64,000 nucleotides of DNA from Micromonospora sp. NBC_01796 (lineage in GTDB: Bacteria; Actinomycetota; Actinomycetes; Mycobacteriales; Micromonosporaceae): contig NZ_CP109078.1 of assembly GCF_035917455.1 (NCBI RefSeq), positions 4,278,001 to 4,342,000 on the forward strand. Direction: 5' to 3'. Positions 25,729-36,908 of the stretch are shown piece after piece. A model generated the notes under the pieces. The model did no database searches, had not been told where the DNA came from, and saw only the letters and a list, made by a program, of their open reading frames with translations. A program made the translations under genes and the position numbers. The stretch's first letter is position 1. Every line of letters begins with the position of its first letter.

Positions 25729-27071
25729 CGCTCATCGCTGACCGTCCGGAGACGGGCGAGCCGCGCCCGTACCGGTTCCCGCAGGTGGTCCGGCGGACGG
25801 TGGCCGGCGGTGACGTGGTCGCCGCCCACCTGCCCGGCCACAACCTGGCCGCCGCCACGCTGCTGCTCGACGCGGGCGCCGGCCGGGAGCCGCTCGGCCG
25901 CGAGGGGCTCGGCGGGGTGCTGGCCAAGGCCCTCGAAGAGGGGACCGCCCAGCGGGACTCGTCCGCGTACGCGCTGGCCCTGGAGGGGCTCGGTACCGAG
26001 CTGAGCATCGGCAGCGACTGGGACGCGTTCCAGGTCGGGGTCCAGGTGCCGGCGCGCCGGCTGCTGGCCGCGGTGCAACTGATGGCCGAGGCCGTCCGGA
26101 CGCCCAGGCTCGACCCCGCCGACATCACCCGGGTACGCGACGACGAGGTCACCGCCCTGCGGATGTACTGGGCCAACCCCGGCCCCCGGGCCGACGCGGC
26201 GCTGCGGGCCGACCTGTTCGGGGCCGACCAGCGGCACGGGCGGCCGATGGACGGCGACCCGGACTCGGTGGCCGCGATCGGCATCGACGACGTGACCGCG
26301 TTCCACGCCGACCGGCTGCTCCGGCCCGGCACCCTGCTCGTCGCCGGTGACCTGGACAAACTCGATCTCGACGCGCTCGGCGGGGCGGCCTTCGCCGGTG
26401 CCTCCGGTGCCCCGGCCCCGGTCGAGGCGCCGCTCGACGTCGCCGTACGCGACCAGCGGCGGATCATCGTGGTGGACCGGCCCGGTTCGGTGCAGTCGAC
26501 GCTGCGCATCGGGCACCCCGGACCCCACCGCGCGCACCCCGACTACGTGTCGATGACCCTGGTCGGCACCGTGCTCGGCGGGGCGTTCACCTCCCGGCTG
26601 AACCACCTCCTGCGGGAGGTACGCGGCTACACCTACGGCATCCGCGCCGACTTCGGCCTGTCCCGGCGGTTCGGCCGGTTCGTCGTCGCCGGAAACGTAC
26701 AGACGGCGGTGACCGCGCCCGCCCTGGTGGACGCGATCGGTGAGATCAGCCGTACCGCGATCGAGGGCGTGACCGAGCCGGAGTTGGCGGTCGCCCGGTC
26801 CTGGCGGGCCGGTCAGCTCTCGGTGGAACTCCAGTCGCCTCGGGCGATCGTCGGCGCCCTCGGCACCCTGGTCCTGTACGGGCTGCCGGACGACTACCAC
26901 GCGACGTTGCGTACCCGGTTGTTGGCCTCGACCGAGGCGGAGGTGTCTGCGGCGGCCGCGACCCACCTGCACCCGGACGGCCTGACCCTGGTGGTGGAGG
27001 GCGACGCGGCGATGATCCGGGACGAGATCGCGGCGACCGGGCTCGGCGACGTGGTCGACGCCGGGCAGTAG
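25725..27071 (+). CDS. M16 peptidase partner, non-catalytic subunit
   Basis: 448 residues with the same two-domain M16 fold, but at the zinc site it reads GLGGVLAKALEEGT instead of HxxEH, so it cannot bind the metal in the normal way. The C-terminal half keeps LNHLLREVRGYTYGIRADFG, the conserved substrate-binding R/Y region. It overlaps the catalytic gene by four bases (ATGA), so the pair is expected to be made in equal amounts and to form the active heterodimer. Confidence 0.93.
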   Translation: MTLIADRPETGEPRPYRFPQVVRRTVAGGDVVAAHLPGHNLAAATLLLDAGAGREPLGREGLGGVLAKALEEGTAQRDSSAYALALEGLGTELSIGSDWDAFQVGVQVPARRLLAAVQLMAEAVRTPRLDPADITRVRDDEVTALRMYWANPGPRADAALRADLFGADQRHGRPMDGDPDSVAAIGIDDVTAFHADRLLRPGTLLVAGDLDKLDLDALGGAAFAGASGAPAPVEAPLDVAVRDQRRIIVVDRPGSVQSTLRIGHPGPHRAHPDYVSMTLVGTVLGGAFTSRLNHLLREVRGYTYGIRADFGLSRRFGRFVVAGNVQTAVTAPALVDAIGEISRTAIEGVTEPELAVARSWRAGQLSVELQSPRAIVGALGTLVLYGLPDDYHATLRTRLLASTEAEVSAAAATHLHPDGLTLVVEGDAAMIRDEIAATGLGDVVDAGQ

Positions 27072-27098
27072 CCCGACCAGGTGGTGTGGCGGAGCCGG

Positions 27099-28334
27099 TC
27101 AGCGGGAACGCTGGCCGGCTTCCGTCGTCTGGTTGCCCGTGCCGACCCGTGCGCCGTCCTGCTCGGGTGCCTGCCTCGGCCGGGGTGTCCCGGCCGGGTC
27201 GGTCGCACCGGTGTCGGTCGCCCCGGCCGACCGGTCCGGTCCGGTCGGGGCGACGGGGCCGGCGGGTGGCTCGTCCGGACCGCCGGGAGCGGTCGGTGGG
27301 CCGGACGGACCGGCGGGACCGGTGCTCGGGCCGATCGGCGGATGGGGGCCGCCCGGGTCGGGGCCGGGGCCGGCCAGCCGTGCCCGGCGCGCGGCCCACC
27401 AGCGTTCACCCGCGCCGACCAGCAGGAACACACCCACCACGTAGGCCCAGCCGACCAGCACGTCGATCACGTAGTGCTCGCCGGTGTAGACCAGGGTGAA
27501 GGTCATCGCCAGGGGATACGCCAGCAGCAGCGGCCACCATCGGCGCTTCACCGACGGCAGGAAGAAGAGCACGACAAAGAGCGCGAACGCGGTGTGCAGC
27601 GACGGCATCGCGGCCACCGGGTTCGAGGCGAGCTGGAGCACGTTGAGCGTGTTGCCGGCACCGTGCAGGCCGAACTCCTGCCAACCCCGGTTCGAGATCC
27701 GGGCCACCTCGACCGGGAGGAAGCCCTCCACCGAGGCCCACCACGGCGGAGCCGCCGGATAGACGAAGTACGTGATCAGGCCGGCCAGGCTGAGCGCGAA
27801 CCAGCGGCGCATGAAGGCGGCCCAGCGCGGGCGGGACTTCAACCAGAGCACGACCGCGGCGGCCAGCGCGGCGACGAAGTGGGAGAAGTAGACGAAGCTC
27901 GCGAGGACGTCGTACCAGCGGACGTCGGGGTGGAAGAGATGCTCCTGCAACCAGATCGTCGGGACCACGCCCCCGGTCGCCCACCCGAACATCCACTCGT
28001 CGGCGTGGATCAGCTCGGTGACGTGCGGGTCGAAGTAGTCGTCGGCGAAGCCCCGGGAGACGTTGTAGATCGCGAGCAGGATCACCACCGGCAGCCAGTC
28101 CCGGGCGAAGACCAGGTGCTGCCGCCACGGCAGGTGGATGCCCCAGGCGACGGTCGCCGCCCAGAGCCAGAAGAAGGCGTAGAGCGGGTCGGTGGGCAAC
28201 CCGATCAGCAGCCAACCGGCCACGAAGGCGACGATCCAGACCGCCATCGCGCCGGCCCGCCGCAGACGCAGCTCAGCGGCGGTGCGCTCGGGGGCGGACC
28301 CGGCCGGCGACCCGGGCGGTTGCTTCCTCTCCAT
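27099..28334 (-). CDS. PAP2/Aur1-like phosphatase, multi-pass membrane protein
   Basis: 411 residues with about six hydrophobic helices. Conserved PAP2 motifs are MPSLHTAFALFVVLFF (central His) and YTGEHYVIDVLVGW (His and Asp of the third motif). The layout resembles inositol-phosphate-transferase/Aur1-type members. It probably dephosphorylates or transfers a lipid-linked phosphate. The last 80 residues are a Pro/Gly/Ala tail. ATG 28334 is chosen because the frame above it is not protein-like. Convergent with the M16 pair. Confidence 0.9.
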   Translation of the reverse strand: MERKQPPGSPAGSAPERTAAELRLRRAGAMAVWIVAFVAGWLLIGLPTDPLYAFFWLWAATVAWGIHLPWRQHLVFARDWLPVVILLAIYNVSRGFADDYFDPHVTELIHADEWMFGWATGGVVPTIWLQEHLFHPDVRWYDVLASFVYFSHFVAALAAAVVLWLKSRPRWAAFMRRWFALSLAGLITYFVYPAAPPWWASVEGFLPVEVARISNRGWQEFGLHGAGNTLNVLQLASNPVAAMPSLHTAFALFVVLFFLPSVKRRWWPLLLAYPLAMTFTLVYTGEHYVIDVLVGWAYVVGVFLLVGAGERWWAARRARLAGPGPDPGGPHPPIGPSTGPAGPSGPPTAPGGPDEPPAGPVAPTGPDRSAGATDTGATDPAGTPRPRQAPEQDGARVGTGNQTTEAGQRSR

Positions 28335-28451
28335 GGCGACCCAGGCTAGCCGTCCGGTCTGATCGCGACCGACGGCGGGGCGGGATGTCCGGGATGGGAC
28401 GAGCAGGCCGGGGGAGGAATTTTCCGGGCGACGGCCAGTATTGTGCGGCGA

Positions 28452-28888
28452 ATGGAAACGCTGACCGCCCGCGGTCGCCTGGTCCGGGTGGTGGTGACCC
28501 TGGTCGGCGCGGGCCTGTTGTTGGCCGGGACGCTGGTCGGCTCGGACGACAACTTCCCGTTCGGTCCGTTCCGCATGTACGCCACCACCGACCGGCTCGA
28601 CGCCCCGGTGGCCGAGGCACTGGTGCTGGCCCGGGACGCGGCCGGGGACGAGTTCGTGCTGACCGAGCGGGAGACCGGTATCCGCCGGGCGGAGATCGAG
28701 GGGCAGCTGAGCCGCTTCGCCGCCGACCCGACGCGGCTGAACCTGGTCGTGGACGCGTACCACCGGCGCAACCCGGATCGGCCGGCGCTGGACACCGTCT
28801 CGATCGTGATCCGCCGGCACGCCATGACCGGCGGCCGACCGACCGGGGTCGACACCGACGAGACCGTCGTCAACTGGCAGGTGACCCG

Positions 28889-28892
<4 letters not shown>
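28452..28892 (+). CDS. Small anchored protein upstream of HTTM gene
   Basis: 146 residues from ATG 28452, which lies seven bases after a TATTGT -10 box and is probably leaderless; GTG 28443 is an alternative. One N-terminal membrane helix (LVRVVVTLVGAGLLLAGTLV), then FPFGPFRMYATT and a soluble domain of alternating strands and helices. Such an FGPFRMY-type domain commonly sits next to HTTM proteins. It overlaps the HTTM gene (GTGA), suggesting a complex. Function unknown. Confidence 0.8.
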
Positions 28893-31056
<2,164 letters not shown>

Positions 31057-31120
31057 GTGACGTACGCCGGGTCGCCGGTCAGTGTCGCCCGGCGACCGGC
31101 CCGGAACAGGGGAGGAAGAC

Positions 31121-31561
31121 ATGGCTGACGACCGTTTCGACGAGGCACTGCTCGACCTGCTGGGCAGCCGACCGTACGGGGTGCTGGCGACCATCAAGCG
31201 CGATGGTCAACCCCAGCTCTCCAACGTCGTCTACCACCTCGACCGGAAGCAGGACCTGATCCGGGTCTCGGTCACCGACGGCCGGCCCAAGACGGCGAAC
31301 CTCCGGCGGGACCCGAGGGCCAGCCTGCACGCCACCTCGCCCGACGGCTGGGCGTACGTGGTCGCCGAGTGCGGTGCCGAGCTGGCGCCGCCGGCCACCG
31401 ACCCGCACGACGCCACGGTGGAGGAACTGGTCGACCTCTACCGCGCCGTCAGCGGTGAACACCCGGACTGGGACGACTACCGGCGGGCCATGGTGGCCGA
31501 CCGGCGGCTGGTGCTCCGGTTGACCATCAGGCGGGTCTATGGCATTCCGCCCCGGAGCTGA
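31121..31561 (+). CDS. PPOX-class F420-dependent oxidoreductase
   Basis: 146 residues of the pyridoxamine-phosphate-oxidase split-barrel fold: ALLDLLGSRPYGVLATIKRD, then GQPQLSNVVYHLD and VTDGRPKTANLRRDPRASLH. The pattern fits the actinobacterial F420-binding branch rather than true PNPOx. It would reduce an unknown substrate with F420H2. ATG 31121 has GGGGAGG upstream. Confidence 0.9.
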   Translation: MADDRFDEALLDLLGSRPYGVLATIKRDGQPQLSNVVYHLDRKQDLIRVSVTDGRPKTANLRRDPRASLHATSPDGWAYVVAECGAELAPPATDPHDATVEELVDLYRAVSGEHPDWDDYRRAMVADRRLVLRLTIRRVYGIPPRS

Positions 31562-31686
31562 CGCCCGGCACCGTCAACCGCCGGGGATATCGCCGGAATG
31601 CTCTCTTGCCGCCCATCATGGTCGTAGGAATGCTCTCTTGTCGTTGATCGGCGATTCGGGCGCGATTCCGCTCCTACCATCAGGCA
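31562..31686. repeat. Intergenic 14-bp direct repeats and leaderless promoter
   Basis: GGAATGCTCTCTTG occurs at 31595-31608 and again at 31627-31640, 32 bases apart. TACCAT at 31675-31680 is a -10 box six bases before ATG 31687. Confidence 0.6.
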
Positions 31687-33012
31687 ATGGTGCATCTCGA
31701 TGCGATCCGATCCGCCGCCCGGTCACTCACTCCGATGTGGACCGACCGGATCGGTGAACTTGTCTCGTACGAATCACCGCCAGGAGCGCTGCCCCAGCTG
31801 AACGCCTGCGCCGACCTGCTCGCCGGCTGGGGCGAGACGATCCTCGGCCGTCCCGCCCAGCGCCTGCTCCGCGACGGGCTACCCCACCTGCTCTGGCCCG
31901 CCGAGCGGCAGAAGGTGCTGCTGCTCGGACACTTCGACACCGTCTGGCCCGAGGGCACCATCCGGGAGTGGCCGTACCGGGTGCGGGACGGGATCGCCAC
32001 CGGTCCGGGGGTGTGCGACATGAAGGGCGGCATCGTCCAGCTCCTCGCGGCGCTGTCCCTGGTGACCGACCCCTCCGACGTGGGCGTGCTGCTCACCTGC
32101 GACGAGGAGACCGGCTCGACCACCTCACGGGCGCTGATCGAGGAACAGGCCCGGCGCTCGGGCGTGGTGCTGGTCTGCGAACCGTCCACGGAGGACGGAG
32201 CGCTCAAGGTGGCCCGCAAGGGAGGGTCGGTCTACCGGGTCGAGGTCCGGGGCCGGGCCGCGCACGCCGGGGTGGAGCCGTTCCGGGGCATCAACGCCAC
32301 CATCGAGCTGGCCCACCAGGTGCTGGCCGTACAGGCGCTGGCCTCCGTACCGGACGGTACGACGGTGACGCCGACCGTGGCCAGCGCCGGCACCACCACG
32401 AACACGGTGCCCGAGTCGGCGACCTTCTGCGTCGACGTACGGTCCTGGAGCCGGGCCGAACTGCACCGGGTGGACCGGATGATGCACCGCCTGGTGCCCC
32501 GGCTGGCCGAGGCCGGGCTGACCCTGGGCGGGGGCCTCAACCGGTACCCGATGACCCAGGCGGTGGCGCTGCCGCTGCTCGCGCTCACCCGGTCCGCGGC
32601 CGTCGCGATCGGCCTGGAACCACCGGCGGGTGTCTCCGCCCCCGGCGCCTCGGACGGGAACTTCACCGCCGCGCTCGGCGTGCCCACCCTGGACGGACTC
32701 GGCGCGGTCGGCGGATATCCGCACGGCCGGGGCGAGTACATGGACCTGCGGCGGATGCCGGAGCGGGTGGCGCTGCTGACCGCACTGGTCGAGCGGCTGC
32801 TGACCGGCCCGCTGCCGCCGCACCTCCCGCCCGCCGCGCTGGACACCCCGGCCGGAGCCGGATCACCGGCGCCGCTCGGCGCGCCGGCCGGAGCCGGATC
32901 GCCGTCACCACTCGACGCGCCGAGCCTGCTCGACCCGTCGGCCCGGCACGGTTCGCCGGTTGCGCGGGACCTCCAGGCGGGACACGACGTGCCGGCGGGG
33001 CAGCCCGGCTGA
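31687..33012 (+). CDS. M20 metallopeptidase (carboxypeptidase G2-like)
   Basis: 441 residues. The di-zinc site motifs LLLGHFDTVWPEG (His/Asp), GVCDMKGGIVQLLAALS (bridging Asp), LTCDEETGS (catalytic Glu) and CEPS are in the expected order, with a dimerisation domain in between (AHAGVEPFRGINATIELAHQ). It hydrolyses an N-acyl or peptide bond, possibly glutamate-type. The last 70 residues are a Pro/Ala/Gly tail with a 36-bp duplication at 32839-32910. No signal peptide. Confidence 0.93.
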   Translation: MVHLDAIRSAARSLTPMWTDRIGELVSYESPPGALPQLNACADLLAGWGETILGRPAQRLLRDGLPHLLWPAERQKVLLLGHFDTVWPEGTIREWPYRVRDGIATGPGVCDMKGGIVQLLAALSLVTDPSDVGVLLTCDEETGSTTSRALIEEQARRSGVVLVCEPSTEDGALKVARKGGSVYRVEVRGRAAHAGVEPFRGINATIELAHQVLAVQALASVPDGTTVTPTVASAGTTTNTVPESATFCVDVRSWSRAELHRVDRMMHRLVPRLAEAGLTLGGGLNRYPMTQAVALPLLALTRSAAVAIGLEPPAGVSAPGASDGNFTAALGVPTLDGLGAVGGYPHGRGEYMDLRRMPERVALLTALVERLLTGPLPPHLPPAALDTPAGAGSPAPLGAPAGAGSPSPLDAPSLLDPSARHGSPVARDLQAGHDVPAGQPG

Positions 33013-33217
33013 GCGCCCCGGCCGGGGACACAGAGACGCGTACCGGCGGTTTCGTCCGGCGACACCCGCCCGCCGGATCGCCCCGGAACCCGTCCGTCTG
33101 CCTAGGATCGGAGCACCAACTGCTGTCCGCCGCTCCGGGTCCGGCGGACCGGGCCGACGCCGTCCGACGCCTCGGCGACCGGCTCGCCGAGCGCACCCGG
33201 CGAAGGTGGGCGCGGGT
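33013..33217. other. Short intergenic region before the ligase gene
   Basis: TAGGAT at 33103-33108 is a plausible -10 box. After it a 33-codon frame starting at CTG with GGAG upstream overlaps the ligase ATG (ATGA). It looks more like chance or a leader than a gene, so I do not call it. Confidence 0.4.
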
Positions 33218-34366
33218 ATGACCGGCACAGCCGAACTTCCAGTGGAGCACGCCGTCGGTCCCCGGTTCGGGGTCGAGGAGGAGTTCCTCGTGGTCGATCC
33301 GGAGACCCGGGAGGCGGTTCCGCAGGCGGAGGCGGTGCTGCGGCGGGCAAAGGCGGAACTCGGCGAACGGGTCGGTGGCGAGATCACCACGTTGCAGGTC
33401 GAGACCAAGACGACACCCTGCCACGACGTGACCGAACTGCACCGGCAACTGGTCGAGGGGCGGGCCGTACTCGGGGTCGCCGCCGGGGCCGAGGGACTGC
33501 GGGTGGTGGCGAGCGGCAGCGCCGTGCTCGGCGACGTCGTACCGCCGCCGATCGTCTCCGGCGAGCGCCCGGCCAGGGGTACGGCGACCTTCCGGGGCCT
33601 GCACGACGAGGTGGCCATCTGCTCGGTGCACGTGCACGTCGAGATGCCCGACCGGGACCGGGCGGCGCTGGTCAGCAACCACCTGCGGCCGTACCTGCCG
33701 GTGCTGATCGGGTTGACCGCGAACTCGCCGTACTGGGCGGGGCGGGACACCGGGTACGCGAGCTGGCGCACCATCGCCTGGCACCGGTGGCCGGTCGCCG
33801 GGCCGCCGCCGTACTTCACCTCGGCCGAGCACTACGACCGGGTGGTGGACACCCTGCTCGACGCCGGTGCCCTGGTCGACCTCGGCACCCTGTTCTGGGA
33901 CATCCGGCTGTCGGCACACCTGCCCACCCTGGAGATCCGGGTCGCCGACGTGCCGATCACCGCCGAGGAGTCCGCGCTGTTCGCCGCCCTGGTCCGGGCG
34001 CTGGTCGTACGCGTCGGCACGGAGGTCGACCGGGGCGAACCCGGACCGGTGGTCCCGCCCGAACTGCTCCGGGTGGCCTACTGGCGGGCCGCCCGCGACG
34101 GGCTCGCCGGACACGGGGTCGACCCGCTCACCGGCGAGCTGCGCCCGGCGGTCGACCTGGTCGACCGGCTGTTCCGGTACGTCCGACCGGTGCTGGCCGA
34201 ACACGGCGACCTGCCGCTGGTCACCCCCTGGCTGGACCGGCTCCTCGGCACCGCCGCCGACGGTGCGGTACGGCAGCGCCGGGCGGCGGCGCGGCGCGAC
34301 CGGCTCACCGACGTGGTCGACGAACTCGTCGCGCAGACCGTCCCGGAGCTGGTCAACGCCGACTGA
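33218..34366 (+). CDS. GCS2-family carboxylate-amine ligase (YbdK-like)
   Basis: 382 residues. The opening FGVEEEFLVVDPETREAVPQ and later LQVETKTTPCHDV and SVHVHVEMPDRD are signatures of glutamate-cysteine ligase family 2, ATP-grasp-like enzymes that join glutamate to an amine. It could be a weak gamma-glutamyl-cysteine ligase or act on another amine. Actinobacteria generally use mycothiol, so a glutathione role is uncertain. ATG 33218. Confidence 0.92.
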   Translation: MTGTAELPVEHAVGPRFGVEEEFLVVDPETREAVPQAEAVLRRAKAELGERVGGEITTLQVETKTTPCHDVTELHRQLVEGRAVLGVAAGAEGLRVVASGSAVLGDVVPPPIVSGERPARGTATFRGLHDEVAICSVHVHVEMPDRDRAALVSNHLRPYLPVLIGLTANSPYWAGRDTGYASWRTIAWHRWPVAGPPPYFTSAEHYDRVVDTLLDAGALVDLGTLFWDIRLSAHLPTLEIRVADVPITAEESALFAALVRALVVRVGTEVDRGEPGPVVPPELLRVAYWRAARDGLAGHGVDPLTGELRPAVDLVDRLFRYVRPVLAEHGDLPLVTPWLDRLLGTAADGAVRQRRAAARRDRLTDVVDELVAQTVPELVNAD

Positions 34367-34442
34367 GCACGCTCGCGGTGGGCAGCGGAGCCGGTCCGGG
34401 TGACCCTTGTGGGGTACGGCCATACACCCCGGGGAGGCGTGG

Positions 34443-35105
34443 ATGAGCACCACCCAGCAGGCTGAAACGAAACTGGTCCAGACGGCACGGCGACCGCCGG
34501 TCGAGATGGTCCGGACCGCACGGGCGTACGCGGAGCAGATGGTCGCCCGCCGCTCGGTCCGCGACTTCTCCGACGAACCGGTCCCACCGGAGGTGATCGA
34601 GGCGGCCGTGTCGGCCGCGGCGAGCGCACCGAGTGGAGCCAACCGGCAGCCGTGGCGGTTCGTGGTGCTCACCGACCCGGCCCGCAAGCGGCTGCTGCGG
34701 GATCGGGCCGAGGCGGAGGAGCGGGACTTCTACGACCATCGGGCCACCGAGGAGTGGCTGAGCGCCATCGCCCCGATCGGCACCGACTGGCGCAAGCCGT
34801 TCCTCGAGGTCGCCCCGGTGGTGATCGTGGTGTTCGAGGTGCACCGGGGCGGGGAGGACCCCAAGCCGTACTACGTGAAGGAGTCGGTCGGGATCGCGGT
34901 GGGGATGCTGATCAGCGCCCTGCACCTGGCCGGGCTGGCGACGCTGACGCACACCCCCAGCCCGATGCGGTTCCTCAACGAGGTCTGTGAACGCCCGGCG
35001 CACGAGCGCCCGTACCTGGTGCTGCCGGTGGGTTACCCGGCCGACGACGCACGGGTGCCGGAGCTGACCCGCAAGCCGCTGGCCGAGGTGATGATCGAAC
35101 GGTGA
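34443..35105 (+). CDS. Nitroreductase-family flavoprotein
   Basis: 220 residues. The FMN-binding motif [20 protein letters not shown], then [16 protein letters not shown] and a C-terminal [14 protein letters not shown] are typical of the nitroreductase superfamily; the long central insertion and [20 protein letters not shown] place it near the BluB / iodotyrosine-deiodinase branch. It ends seven bases before the stop of the convergent flavoprotein. The substrate is unknown. Confidence 0.9.
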   Translation: MSTTQQAETKLVQTARRPPVEMVRTARAYAEQMVARRSVRDFSDEPVPPEVIEAAVSAAASAPSGANRQPWRFVVLTDPARKRLLRDRAEAEERDFYDHRATEEWLSAIAPIGTDWRKPFLEVAPVVIVVFEVHRGGEDPKPYYVKESVGIAVGMLISALHLAGLATLTHTPSPMRFLNEVCERPAHERPYLVLPVGYPADDARVPELTRKPLAEVMIER

Positions 35106-35111
35106 GTGGGA

Positions 35112-36755
35112 TCAGCGCAGTTGCGCCTCCGGTACGGCGACGTCGGCACTCAGGTGGGCCTGGAAGAACGCGTGCAGCGGAGCCACGTGCCGGTCCGGGC
35201 GGGTCCAGTGGGCGAGCAGGTCCTCCAGCAGGTGCCGTTCCTCGACGATCGAGCCGTTGCGGTACCGCCGCACGACGGGATGGATGAAGGCACTCTCCGC
35301 GGCCCGGTCCGGTGACGGGTGCCGCTCTATCGCGAACACGTCCGAGTAGTCGTCCCGGCCCCACCGCAGGGTGACCGTGTAGAAGTGCGACGAGTCGCCG
35401 AACCGCTGCACCGCATAGTCCTCGGGCAGGTCCTGGTAGTGCCGGAACTCGCCGGTCCGCTCGTCGCGTACCAGCACGTCGCAGAGGTACTCGAACTGGG
35501 TCCACAGGGCGGAACTCCAGTTCAGCCGCTCCAGCGTGAGCGAGGTCAGTTCCTTCGGCTCGGCCGGCAGCAGGTCGTAGGCCAGCGGCACCTCCTCGTA
35601 CGACTCCTGTAGTAAACGGGTGAGCGTACGGAGGTTGTAGCGAAAGCCGTCGATGAAGGCCGACGACGCGCGCTTGAAGTCCCTGGCCTGGGCGATGGTT
35701 CCGGCGAAGTACAGCCCCGGCACGTTGGTCGACTGCCAGTCCGGGCCGGTCGCCGGCATCCGCCCGTTCGGGGCCAGCTCGGGGCGGCAGTTCGGGGCGA
35801 ACACCGAGGTGTCCATCACGAACCCGGTGCAGCGGATCACCGAGTCGTACTCCAGCAGCTCCCGCTCGCCGTCGGCGTGGGTGTAACTGATCTCGACCTC
35901 GTACGCGTCACCCGCCGGGCGGATCACGTCCACCGTGCAGTCGAGCACCGAGTGCAGGGTCTTGAACTGGTAGCTGTCGAGCAGCGCGCCGTAGTGGGTC
36001 CGTACGTTGCCGGGGTGTTTGGTGTTCCAGGCGAGCTGGAGCGGTCGGGGGCTGGCCAGGTGCACCATCGCCGCGTGGCCGAGGATCGCCGACGCCGTCT
36101 CGAACGCCGAGTTGCCCTTGCCCAGGATGAGCACCCGCTGGTCGGCGAAGGCGGCCGGATCGGTGTCGACCTCCTCGTACCCGATCGCGTGCTCGATCCC
36201 GTCGATCTGCGGTACGTAGGGCGTGGCCCACCCGGTGGCCACGATGACACAGCCGGCCCGGATCGCCCCCCGGCTCGTACGGACCAGGAAGCCGGTGTCG
36301 CCCTCGACCCGCTCGATCCGTTCGACGGGTTCGTCGAACCGGATCGCTAGGTGGTGTTCGCGCTGGAAGTCGTCGAGGTAGCGGACCAGGTCGTCGGCGT
36401 GCGGGAAGTAGTCGCTGCTGTAGTGCGGGAAGTGCAGCTCGGGCTTGTCGTTGAGCAGCGAGTTCCAGTCCCAGCGGAGCCGGATCTCGGGGTCGTTGCT
36501 GCGGGTGTGCACCTTGTTGAGGGAGATCAACCGGCGGTGTCGGGGGTAGTGCCGGAAGAAGTGCGCGGGCGCCGGCTCGCGTTCGAGCGTGACGTAGTCC
36601 GCGCCCACCTGTTGCAGGTAGTAGCTGAGCTGGATCCCGGCCGGGCCGCCACCGACGATCACGTACTGGTGCCGTTCAGGTTCCGGTTGCGTCGTGTGGG
36701 CTGGGTCGGTTGGCCGGTGCTCGTAACGCTGCTCGCTGGTCCGGATCTCGGGCAC
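35112..36755 (-). CDS. FAD-dependent oxidoreductase, FOXRED2/ERFAD-like
   Basis: 547 residues. A Rossmann FAD motif (YVIVGGGPAGIQLSYYL, residues about 31-47) is followed by FFRHYPRHRRLISLNKVHTR and DWNSLL, sequences I associate with FOXRED2 (ERFAD), then a second nucleotide-binding motif VLILGKGNSAFETASAIL. The C-terminal 200 residues include GTIAQARDFKRASSAFIDGF. It is not a classical Baeyer-Villiger enzyme. A bacterial relative of an ER reductase involved in glycoprotein degradation; the bacterial role is unknown. Confidence 0.9.
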   Translation of the reverse strand: MPEIRTSEQRYEHRPTDPAHTTQPEPERHQYVIVGGGPAGIQLSYYLQQVGADYVTLEREPAPAHFFRHYPRHRRLISLNKVHTRSNDPEIRLRWDWNSLLNDKPELHFPHYSSDYFPHADDLVRYLDDFQREHHLAIRFDEPVERIERVEGDTGFLVRTSRGAIRAGCVIVATGWATPYVPQIDGIEHAIGYEEVDTDPAAFADQRVLILGKGNSAFETASAILGHAAMVHLASPRPLQLAWNTKHPGNVRTHYGALLDSYQFKTLHSVLDCTVDVIRPAGDAYEVEISYTHADGERELLEYDSVIRCTGFVMDTSVFAPNCRPELAPNGRMPATGPDWQSTNVPGLYFAGTIAQARDFKRASSAFIDGFRYNLRTLTRLLQESYEEVPLAYDLLPAEPKELTSLTLERLNWSSALWTQFEYLCDVLVRDERTGEFRHYQDLPEDYAVQRFGDSSHFYTVTLRWGRDDYSDVFAIERHPSPDRAAESAFIHPVVRRYRNGSIVEERHLLEDLLAHWTRPDRHVAPLHAFFQAHLSADVAVPEAQLR

Positions 36756-36908
36756 GCCGTCATCCTCCTGTTGCTCACCGTCAGAGATCGACCATGGATG
36801 ATCCGATCGAGCCTGTCAAACGGTGGCTGGGAAGGCCCCTTCCCACCCAAAAAGCGATAACAAGGGGCCCTTCCCTCCCTTTCAGGCGGGCGCTGTTTAA
36901 TACCGATC
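36756..36908. promoter_or_regulatory. Divergent intergenic region with palindromes
   Basis: GGGAAGG/CCTTCCC at 36829-36844 is a palindrome. AAGCGATAACAAGGGGCCC followed by TTCC spans 36852-36874 and contains a second near-palindrome (AAGGGGCCCTT). I recognise this motif as a common intergenic element of Micromonosporaceae. It separates the flavoprotein (minus) from the Gfo/Idh/MocA gene (plus). Confidence 0.55.
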
